From: Selenomonadaceae bacterium | GTDB lineage: Bacteria; Bacillota; Negativicutes; Selenomonadales; Selenomonadaceae | Reading direction: 5' to 3' | DNA: 64,000 nt | NCBI GenBank assembly: GCA_017428215.1 | Contig: JAFRRH010000013.1 | Span: 1 to 64,000, forward strand | Shown: one piece after another, positions 57,651 through 64,000 of the stretch | Layout of the letters: every line of letters begins with the position of its first letter | How positions within the stretch are numbered: the first letter of the stretch is position 1 | The notes under the pieces: generated by a model | The model's input: only the letters and a program-made list of their open reading frames with translations | Told to the model about the DNA's origin: nothing | Databases searched by the model: none | Program-made: the position numbers and the translations under genes

Positions 57651-57679
57651 AATTTATCACATGCAAAATAAATTGTCAA
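57651..57679 (-). promoter_or_regulatory. Promoter of small RNA copy 2
   Basis: Minus-strand TTGACA (57674-57679), 17-bp spacer, TAAATT (57651-57656). Confidence 0.7.
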
Positions 57680-57704
57680 TGTTGCTTTTATAGGAGGTGT
57701 ATCA

Positions 57705-58211
57705 GTGATTAAAATTTATACGGACGGTTCGTGTTTAGGCAATCCTGGCGCGGGCGGCTGGGCGGCAGTCATTGTAGATGAACAAAATCACCGCGAAGAA
57801 ATTTTTGGCGGCGAAGAGCATACGACGAATAATCGAATGGAACTTACAGCGGCAATTCAAGCATTGGAAAAAATTTCTGCGGGCGTAGGGGCTGAACTTT
57901 TTACTGACAGCAATTATTTAAAAAATGCCTTCACAAACGGCTGGCTTGTCAAGTGGAAACGTAACGGCTGGCGAACTGCGACGGGCAGTCACGTGCTCAA
58001 TAAAGATTTATGGCAAAAGCTTGACGAATTAATTTCAACACGCGACGTTAAATTTAACTGGGTAAAAGGTCATGCGGGAAATTTTTTTAACGAACGTTGC
58101 GACGCACTTGCGCGAACGACTGCAGAAAAATTTAAGCGTGGCGAGTTTAAAAAACCGATTAAACAGGAAAAAAGTATTGCGCCAGTTCAGTTAAGTTTAT
58201 TTGACAGATGA
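57705..58211 (+). CDS. rnhA: Ribonuclease HI with C-terminal clamp-binding motif
   Basis: A 168-residue enzyme that degrades RNA in RNA-DNA hybrids. Catalytic residues are in place: IYTDGSCLGNPGAGGWA (Asp), NNRMELTAAIQAL (Glu), LFTDSNYLKNAF (Asp) and VKGHAGNFFNERCDALA (His, Asp). Beyond the usual end, a 20-residue tail closes with PVQLSLFDR; QLSLF matches the QLxLF consensus for the DNA polymerase sliding clamp, also seen at the PolC C-terminus (QLTLF). GGAGGTG precedes the start. Confidence 0.95.
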   Translation: MIKIYTDGSCLGNPGAGGWAAVIVDEQNHREEIFGGEEHTTNNRMELTAAIQALEKISAGVGAELFTDSNYLKNAFTNGWLVKWKRNGWRTATGSHVLNKDLWQKLDELISTRDVKFNWVKGHAGNFFNERCDALARTTAEKFKRGEFKKPIKQEKSIAPVQLSLFDR

Positions 58212-58290
58212 TTTTTTTTATATATAACTTGCGCCGTAAAATTTTCTGTGCTAAAATGCGCGTGTCTTTTTTAGAGAAGAGGTGATTCAC

Positions 58291-58482
58291 ATGTCTGCTT
58301 ACTGCGAAATTTGTCAAAAAGGTGCAATGTCTGGAATGAACGTGAGCCACTCGCACTTAAAGACTAAACGCAAATGGAAGCCGAATATTCAGCGCGTGCG
58401 TGCTGTCGTCAACGGCGAAATTAAGCGCGTCAATGTTTGTACTCGTTGCCTGCGCTCCGGTAAAATTCAACGCGCAATCTAA
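58291..58482 (+). CDS. rpmB: 50S ribosomal protein L28
   Basis: A 63-residue basic ribosomal protein with MSAYCEICQKGAMSGMNVSH at the start and CTRCLRSGKI near the end. The two CxxC pairs mark the zinc-binding form. ATG 58291 lies after AGAGGTG; the GTG at 58282 overlaps this SD. A strong terminator follows. Confidence 0.97.
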   Translation: MSAYCEICQKGAMSGMNVSHSHLKTKRKWKPNIQRVRAVVNGEIKRVNVCTRCLRSGKIQRAI

Positions 58483-58497
58483 TTTGAATTAAAAGCT

Positions 58498-58526
58498 AAA
58501 AGCCCCCTCCGCATGAAGGGGGCTTT
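58498..58526 (+). terminator. Intrinsic terminator after rpmB
   Basis: AAAGCCCCCT paired with AGGGGGCTTT, loop CCGCATGA; short T-tract. Confidence 0.85.
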
Positions 58527-58539
58527 AAACTGTAAACAG

Positions 58540-58572
58540 AAAGCACCTGTCATTTTTTGGGAGGTGCTTTTT
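58540..58572. terminator. Second hairpin terminator between convergent genes
   Basis: AAAGCACCT paired with AGGTGCTTT followed by TT; it lies just before the stop of the minus-strand YqgF-like gene. Confidence 0.6.
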
Positions 58573-58587
58573 ACGTCCAAAAAATAA

Positions 58588-58971
58588 TCAAATATTTAAG
58601 AATCTCTTGACCAAAATTTCTGCAACAATGGTGTCGACAGGTTCGGGCGGAACTTGCATTGATGTCGGCAAAAATTTTCGCCAACCCTGCGGAGGATTTT
58701 TTTTCCAATACTCGCGCCGTGCCTCTTCTGTCGTGTGCTTTTCGTCAACAAGCTGAAACGTTAAGCCCGCCGCTGAAACTTTTTTAGCCGCAGCTTTATG
58801 TGTGGTTCCGTCGCCCAAAATCACCGACTCTATCTGAAATTCCGACGCCAAATTTTTTATCACGCTGTCAAGTTCCTCTGTCGGTACGACGCGCTGAAAT
58901 TTTATCTCGCCCGCCGCCGTCAAGACAGCCACTCCGCACTTGTCGCGTCCGGGGTCTATTCCCATGAACAT
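58588..58971 (-). CDS. YqgF/RuvX-like RNase H-fold protein
   Basis: A 127-residue RNase-H-fold protein. Acidic residues are in MGIDPGRDKCGVAVL (residues 3-17), the Glu in FQIESVILGDGTTHKAAAKK region, LVDEKHTTEEARREYW (Glu/Thr as in YqgF) and PVDTIVAEILVKRFL (C-terminal Asp). Family members process pre-16S rRNA or resemble Holliday-junction resolvases; this divergent version often lies beside DUF3084 genes. Its ATG overlaps the DUF3084 stop (TAATG). Confidence 0.78.
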   Translation of the reverse strand: MFMGIDPGRDKCGVAVLTAAGEIKFQRVVPTEELDSVIKNLASEFQIESVILGDGTTHKAAAKKVSAAGLTFQLVDEKHTTEEARREYWKKNPPQGWRKFLPTSMQVPPEPVDTIVAEILVKRFLNI

Positions 58972-60209
58972 TATTTTTGCTCCAATTTTATATTTAGTCT
59001 TAAAGGTCCATTTGAATCGGTTTCCTCGCGGGCTGTCGCCGTCAGCTGAATTTTACCCTTTGCGTCCAGCAACGAATTAAGAACGTCATAAAGTTGCGTG
59101 CCCTCCATGCGTCCAACACTGCCCGTTAATGGATCGCTTAAAATTCCCCTCTCGACCGCGATTTGATTTATCTCTGTAAAAAAGTCTTCCAAAACCATTT
59201 CAGGCTCTACACCCTCGCCCAGTTCGTATGCTTTGGTAAGAATGATTTCGTTTTTCTTAAAAATTAATTTGTTCGGATAAAGTTCAAGCTTAGCGCGAAC
59301 CGGCTCGCCGCGAACTAAATTGCCCGCCGCAGAAATTCTTAAAACCATGTCTCCGCCGCTCGCCTCAATCTCAGAAATAACGCGTTGCAGTTCCGGTTGA
59401 TAAATCCAAACAGAATTATCCTCATCGCCGCCAAAACGTTCAGTTAAAATTTGCGTCGCACGAGCGGCAAGCGCATTTATCTCGTTAGAAATTTCTTCGG
59501 CAGTCTGTCCGCCCTTTATAATGCCGCTCGCTAAAATTTCGCCGGCACGCAAGGTTATATCGCCTTCGCGAATTGCAATTATTCCCTCGCGCAGACGATT
59601 ATTGCGCTCCTCAAGCTCGCTGTTATCGGCAGAAAGTTTATCGTTGTCGGAAGAAAGTTTTTCATTGTCGGCACTAAGTGTAACGTTGAATTCGCCTAAC
59701 TTTTTATTATCAGCTTCAAGGGTGGCGTTCGTGCCAGAAAGATTTTCATTCTGCGCGGCAAGCTCGGAATTAGCCGCCTCAAGTTGTTCGTTGCCTTCTT
59801 TTAAACGGTCACTTTCAGCGCGAAGGTCTTCTTGCTCCGATTTGAGCGACAAAATTTCTTCCTTAGATATGCGCAAATTTTCGTTTGCTCGCTCAAATTC
59901 CGTTTGCGCTTTGAAAAGATTTTCCGTCGCCTCGTCCAATTCGGAAAGTGTAGCGTCCATAGTTTGTCGCAATTCGTCCATACCGAAAAGTGCCGTGCGA
60001 ACGTTCTGCGAAATTAAAACCATAAATCCGATTGACAAGCCCGTTATCAAACAACCCGTTACGACAGTCACGACCATTGACGTATGACGCGGGCGCAAGC
60101 CAAAGATTGAAAGGCGTTTCTTGCCTATTTTAGTCCCCAGCTTGTCGCCGATAAACGCAATCGCGCCGCCCGTCACTATCATAACCAAGATTAAATAAAT
60201 TCCTTCCAA
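58971..60209 (-). CDS. DUF3084 membrane-anchored coiled-coil protein
   Basis: A 412-residue protein with two N-terminal membrane segments (ILVMIVTGGAIAFIGDKLG and TVVTGCLITGLSIGFMVLI) and the DUF3084 signature RLSIFGLRPRHTSMVVTVVT between them. A long coiled coil follows (75-215, repeats of LxADNxKL such as LSADNEKLSSDNDKLSADN), then a C-terminal globular region. Function is unknown; the family is found mainly in diderm Firmicutes and cyanobacteria. It directly follows rel (no gap) and overlaps the YqgF-like gene. Confidence 0.88.
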   Translation of the reverse strand: MEGIYLILVMIVTGGAIAFIGDKLGTKIGKKRLSIFGLRPRHTSMVVTVVTGCLITGLSIGFMVLISQNVRTALFGMDELRQTMDATLSELDEATENLFKAQTEFERANENLRISKEEILSLKSEQEDLRAESDRLKEGNEQLEAANSELAAQNENLSGTNATLEADNKKLGEFNVTLSADNEKLSSDNDKLSADNSELEERNNRLREGIIAIREGDITLRAGEILASGIIKGGQTAEEISNEINALAARATQILTERFGGDEDNSVWIYQPELQRVISEIEASGGDMVLRISAAGNLVRGEPVRAKLELYPNKLIFKKNEIILTKAYELGEGVEPEMVLEDFFTEINQIAVERGILSDPLTGSVGRMEGTQLYDVLNSLLDAKGKIQLTATAREETDSNGPLRLNIKLEQK

Positions 60210-62435
60210 TCAATCACCCCCCGCAAGTTTCATCGGGCGCACGACGCTGTAAACATTTTCGACGCGCCGCAATTTATTCATAAACGTTTCGACCTGCGCG
60301 GAGTTGATGACTTCTACACCAAGTTTAACCGTAGAAGTTTTATCGTATTTATTTGGCGCGGCGTGTATCGAATGCAAGTTAAGTTTCATTTCGGCGGGCA
60401 CAGCAATTAAATCAGCAAGGACGCCCGTTTTATCCTCGCAAATAATTTCCACGTCAACGGTATAAAATTTATCGTTTGATTCTTCCCAACTAACCTCAAT
60501 CATGCGCTCAATTTCAGAGGCACCGTTTAAAATATTCGGGCAGTCTGCTCTGTGAACTGAAACGCCACGTCCACGAGTTATATAGCCGGAAATTTTGTCG
60601 CCTGGAATTGGATTGCAACACCTAGCCAGCCGAACGAAAAAGCCGCTCTCACCTTCGACTAAAACGCCGTGATCCGATTTTCTCTGATTGCCCCGCGCAG
60701 GTTTCTTTTTAATCTCAGCAAGCAACGCAGAAATATCGGGCGACATGTTTTCGGCTATATCTTTTTTATGGAGTTCGACAAGCCTTTTTATAATCGAATG
60801 CAACGACACTCCGCCGTAACCGAGACCTGCTAATAAATCTTCTTCGTTGGCAATGTTCATGCTTTTGGCGACTTGCGTCAGCTGATCTTCTTTAAGCAAA
60901 TCTTTTGGAACATAGCCAAGCTTTTTAAGTTCAGAATCAATCAGCTCGCGCCCATGAGCAATATTTTCCTCGCGATTTTCCCGTTTAAACCACGCACGAA
61001 TTTTACTGCGCGTATCACTCGACGCCACGATATTTAACCAATCGCGGCTCGGTCCGTTGTTAGATTTATTTGTAACAACCTCCACGAAGTCGCCATTTTG
61101 CAATTTATATTCAAGCGGAACAATGCGCCCGTTAACCTTCGCGCCAACGCAATGATGACCAACCTCCGTGTGAATTCGATAGGCAAAGTCAATCGGATTA
61201 GAACCTTTCGGCAAGACAACCAAATCTTTACCAGGCGTGAAGACAAAAACCTCGTCGCTAAAAAAATCTAACTTCAACGTCTCAAGATATTCTTTAGGGT
61301 CTTTAATTTCCTTTTGCAACTTAGCCATTTGACGGAGCCACGAAATTTTCTGGTCGCGGTCGGTGTTGGCAGGCTTAGAGGAGCCGCTTTCCTTATACTT
61401 CCAATGAGCAGCCACGCCATATTCCGAAATTTTATGCATGGCAAAAGTCCGAATTTGAATTTCTAGCGGATAGCCCAACGCCATAACCGTCGTATGCAAC
61501 GAGCGATAACCATTGCTTTTGGGCATGGCGATATAATCTTTGAAACGTCCTGGAATAGGTCGCCATTTTGAGTGAATCACGCCCAAAACACTGTAGCAAT
61601 CTTGAACGTCGTCAACCAAAATTCTAACCGCCGACAAGTCGTAAATCTCGCCAATTTCTTTGTGGTCGCGTTTCATCTTCTTATAAATACTGTAGAAATG
61701 TTTTGCCCGCCCGCTTATCGACGCGTGAATATCTAGCTCGTCAAATTCTTCCTCAATAAGTCGAACTGCCTCGCTGATATAAATTTGCCGCTCGCGTCGC
61801 TTTTGCTTAACGTGCTCCACTAAATCATAATAAACATCCGGCTCCAGATAGCGCAAGCATAAATCTTCCAGCTCCCACTTGATATTTGAAATGCCCAGCC
61901 GATTTGCTAACGGCGCGTAAAGTTCCATTGTCTCTTTGGCGACACGTTTGCGTTTTTCCTCCGGCACAAATTTTAACGTCCGCATATTGTGCAAGCGGTC
62001 GGCAAGCTTTATCAAAATTACCCGTAAATCTTTTGCCGTCGCGATAATTAATTTTCTATAAGCCTCGATTTGTTGTTGTTCTTTAGTCTTGAAATAAATT
62101 TGTCCGATTTTCGTCACGCCGTCGATTAATAACGTGATTTCCTCGCCGAACATGTCTTTGATTTCGGCTAGCGTGAAAAGTGTATCTTCAACAACGTCGT
62201 GTAAAATTGCGGCGGCTATCGTCGTGTCGTCCAGTTGCAATTCAGCCAATATCGCCGCGACGTTTAGCGGGTGATTTATGTAAGGCTCGCCCGATGCCCG
62301 CGTTTGTCCCGCGTGTCCTTCCTTAGCAACCAGATACGCCCGCTCGATTAAATCTAAGTCCGCGTCGGGTTGATAGCTTTTAACCGTGTCCATTAAAAAT
62401 TTTATTGTCACGGGTGGTTTGCCCTTATCGTTCAT
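60210..62435 (-). CDS. rel: Bifunctional (p)ppGpp synthetase/hydrolase Rel (RelA/SpoT family)
   Basis: A 741-residue stringent-response enzyme. The hydrolase domain has HPLNVAAILAEL, LHDVVEDTLFTL (HD) and LADRLHNMRTL. The synthetase domain has FYSIYKKMKRDHKEIGEIYD, AVRILVDDVQDCY and YIAMPKSNGYRSLHTTVM. TGS (FVFTPGKDLVVLPKGSNPID), zinc-finger (ARCCNPIPGDKISGYITRG) and C-terminal ACT domains follow. Both active sites look intact, so it should make and degrade ppGpp. GGAGGGG precedes the ATG. Confidence 0.96.
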   Translation of the reverse strand: MNDKGKPPVTIKFLMDTVKSYQPDADLDLIERAYLVAKEGHAGQTRASGEPYINHPLNVAAILAELQLDDTTIAAAILHDVVEDTLFTLAEIKDMFGEEITLLIDGVTKIGQIYFKTKEQQQIEAYRKLIIATAKDLRVILIKLADRLHNMRTLKFVPEEKRKRVAKETMELYAPLANRLGISNIKWELEDLCLRYLEPDVYYDLVEHVKQKRRERQIYISEAVRLIEEEFDELDIHASISGRAKHFYSIYKKMKRDHKEIGEIYDLSAVRILVDDVQDCYSVLGVIHSKWRPIPGRFKDYIAMPKSNGYRSLHTTVMALGYPLEIQIRTFAMHKISEYGVAAHWKYKESGSSKPANTDRDQKISWLRQMAKLQKEIKDPKEYLETLKLDFFSDEVFVFTPGKDLVVLPKGSNPIDFAYRIHTEVGHHCVGAKVNGRIVPLEYKLQNGDFVEVVTNKSNNGPSRDWLNIVASSDTRSKIRAWFKRENREENIAHGRELIDSELKKLGYVPKDLLKEDQLTQVAKSMNIANEEDLLAGLGYGGVSLHSIIKRLVELHKKDIAENMSPDISALLAEIKKKPARGNQRKSDHGVLVEGESGFFVRLARCCNPIPGDKISGYITRGRGVSVHRADCPNILNGASEIERMIEVSWEESNDKFYTVDVEIICEDKTGVLADLIAVPAEMKLNLHSIHAAPNKYDKTSTVKLGVEVINSAQVETFMNKLRRVENVYSVVRPMKLAGGD

Positions 62436-62490
62436 GGTTTATTGCCCCTCCTTTCCGGAGCATGTCAGTAAAAATTAAACTTTTTATTCC

Positions 62491-64000
62491 TTAAACGGCT
62501 TCAAAGAGGCGATTAAACGTCTCCAAAGCCTGCGTGTCGCCACTGATTTTGTCGCGTATTTTGGCAAGTCTTTTGAGTCTCAATTTTATTTTGCCGTTGT
62601 CCGCGCCGTAAATGTCGATAATATTTTCAAGTTGAACTTTGAACTTTTCGAGTAATTGAATGCGTTCGGCAGTTGCCTCGTTGTGACGATTTAATTTATC
62701 AAGCGTATCAGCAAGCGCGAGAATCGCAGATTCAGAAACCTTTTTAAGTTCGACGACTTTGCGCCGCCAAATTAGAGCCTGTTCGTAATCTCCTTTAGCC
62801 GCGAAAGTGTCGGCAATTTGTTCCGGCAAATCGCCAAATACTTCATTTGTCGCGATTCGTTGATTGTAGTTTTCCATTAAAGATGATAACGCGTTGTCGA
62901 ATTCCCCCATATTAAATAAAAGATTAGCAATTTCTTTTTCGGCATTGAGAATATCCCACGAATCTTTATAAGATTTTTTATTAAGTAATCGTAAAATTTC
63001 CTGCCATTGCTCCAGCGCACCTTTATAGTTGCCGAGTTTTTCCAACATGTACGCTATATATTTTTTTTCATGAAGAATTTCTTCGTTAGTTTCGCTGACA
63101 TTTGCGAGTTTTTCTGCAATAAAGCGACGGCTGTCGTCGATAATTTCTTTACACAATTCGTTAGCTTTTTCTTTATCACCCAAACATTCAAATGTTTTGA
63201 GTAAATTTCGTTTGACACTGTATAAATTTAGCCCGAAGCTATACATTTCACCTTCATATTTGCCCGAAATCTTTTTTTCTTCCAAAAGCTCACTATAAAT
63301 TTCGGCAAGTTTATTGTAAATTTTTATAGCATCATCGGTTTTATCGTATTTAGAATAAGCTTCTACCAAATTTTCCATTGCGCGGAGTGTATCTTCGGAT
63401 TTTCTGTCCTTTGCTTTACAGAAATCAACAAGCTCGCGACGATAACGGAGTTCTTCCTCATAATCTCCGACTTCTTGTAAAGCGCGAATAACATCATCCA
63501 TTCCGCTGATAATATCGTAATCTTCCGCGAAATTTTCCTTGACTTTCTGCAAAGATTCTTTTTCCTCGATAACGATTTCCATGCGGACGCCTAAAGCTTT
63601 TTTTTCTTGCCCCATTTTATCAAGACAATTCGCTAAATCTTTCATCTTGTAGACGAATTTCCAGTGATGATCTTCTTTACACGCAGGATTTATTCTGAAG
63701 TTTTCACGATAAAATTTAATGATTTGTTCGCGCAACTCCATTGCTTCGTTGCATTCTCCAAGATTTTCTAAAGCGCAGGCAAGATTTGACATTTCGTCGG
63801 CAATTTTATCGAGGTCGGTAGAATTTTCTTTAAGCTCCTGCAGATATTCTTTTTGTTCAGAGACAATTTGCTTGCGAATTTCCAGAGCACGTTCTTTTTG
63901 CCCCGTCTCGTCAAAAATATCTGCAAGGTTTTCCATTGCCCGAATAAAATCAGAATTATAATCCTCTTTATTTGCGGGATTTGTTCTGAAGTTTTCGCGA
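62491..64000 (-). CDS. Tetratricopeptide-repeat protein (5' end outside window)
   Basis: At least 503 residues; the frame is open to the window edge, so the start lies beyond 64000. It is built of TPR-like units with long inserts, for example MENLADIFDETGQKERALEI, ANCLDKMGQEKKALGVRMEI, MLEKLGNYKGALEQWQEIL and FAAKGDYEQALIWRRKVVEL. The segments YRENFRINPACKEDHHWKF and RENFRTNPANKEDYNSDF show that a larger block is itself repeated. TPR arrays mediate protein-protein binding; no effector domain is visible in this part. Confidence 0.8.
   Translation of the reverse strand, partial: RENFRTNPANKEDYNSDFIRAMENLADIFDETGQKERALEIRKQIVSEQKEYLQELKENSTDLDKIADEMSNLACALENLGECNEAMELREQIIKFYRENFRINPACKEDHHWKFVYKMKDLANCLDKMGQEKKALGVRMEIVIEEKESLQKVKENFAEDYDIISGMDDVIRALQEVGDYEEELRYRRELVDFCKAKDRKSEDTLRAMENLVEAYSKYDKTDDAIKIYNKLAEIYSELLEEKKISGKYEGEMYSFGLNLYSVKRNLLKTFECLGDKEKANELCKEIIDDSRRFIAEKLANVSETNEEILHEKKYIAYMLEKLGNYKGALEQWQEILRLLNKKSYKDSWDILNAEKEIANLLFNMGEFDNALSSLMENYNQRIATNEVFGDLPEQIADTFAAKGDYEQALIWRRKVVELKKVSESAILALADTLDKLNRHNEATAERIQLLEKFKVQLENIIDIYGADNGKIKLRLKRLAKIRDKISGDTQALETFNRLFEAV

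Noticed and set aside
57389..57679. Repeated blocks that could suggest a short CRISPR-like array
   Set aside because: Only two copies, each with its own promoter and terminator and no spacer/repeat periodicity; they are tandem sRNA genes.

Overview
The window is moderately AT-rich with many A/T runs. It encodes Firmicutes-type proteins (PolC replicase, MerR, ECF sigma factor, NCS2 purine permease) together with a TolC outer-membrane channel, lipoproteins and a DUF3084 protein. That combination suggests a diderm Firmicute of the class Negativicutes, probably an anaerobe (indolepyruvate:ferredoxin oxidoreductase, phenylacetate-CoA ligase, cobalamin genes). The class is inferred; there is no rRNA in the window to confirm it.

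Layout. 1-1.5 kb: a decayed mobile element that looks like an IscB/HEARO relic abuts a PTS EIIA-like gene lacking both catalytic histidines; then a 50-residue basic protein and tRNA-Arg. 1.6-8.9 kb: an ECF sigma factor and a short leader-bearing peptide face an export cassette (TolC and two NHLP-type ABC proteins, one with a C39 peptidase). 9-16 kb: plsC, trmK, a PTS EIICB, a GIY-YIG/HTH fusion nuclease, and an adenine uptake/deamination pair. 16-24 kb: a branched-chain amino-acid ABC operon interrupted by three unrelated genes. 24-31.5 kb: a 1733-residue P-loop NTPase plus a HEPN-motif partner (defence-like), a RelE/ParE toxin-antitoxin pair and a CBS-ACT protein. 31.5-35.9 kb: tRNA-Thr, an unexplained promoter-driven stretch, a tRNA-Ser fragment and tRNA-Ser, an Hsp70-like protein, a lytic transglycosylase and a broken type I methylase. 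35.9-45.2 kb: a PolC without its exonuclease, a methyltransferase, an ACT protein, paaK, two tandem toxin-antitoxin-like units, and iorBA. 45-51 kb: a DUF2142 membrane protein, a double CobT, a SpeD-like protein without its pyruvoyl serine, cobK, a Nif3-like protein and merR. 51-64 kb: uvrA, a frameshifted amino-acid permease, uvrC, a third small toxin-like gene with two tandem sRNAs, rnhA, rpmB, a YqgF-like gene, a DUF3084 gene, rel and a TPR gene that runs off the end.

The strongest candidate for an undescribed system is at 42.06-42.84 kb: two tandem copies of a unit encoding a 32-residue amphipathic peptide. Each has a forward promoter, an SD partly occluded by a hairpin, an intrinsic terminator, then a 15-16 nt direct repeat of the peptide's own start-codon region. 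That repeat is transcribed from a near-consensus convergent promoter, so the antisense RNA carries the exact complement of the start region. The architecture is that of the Fst/par type I toxin-antitoxin class, here duplicated together with the 3' end of the neighbouring iorB gene. A related small gene lies at 57.3 kb. The second candidate is the giant NTPase plus HEPN pair at 24-30.2 kb.
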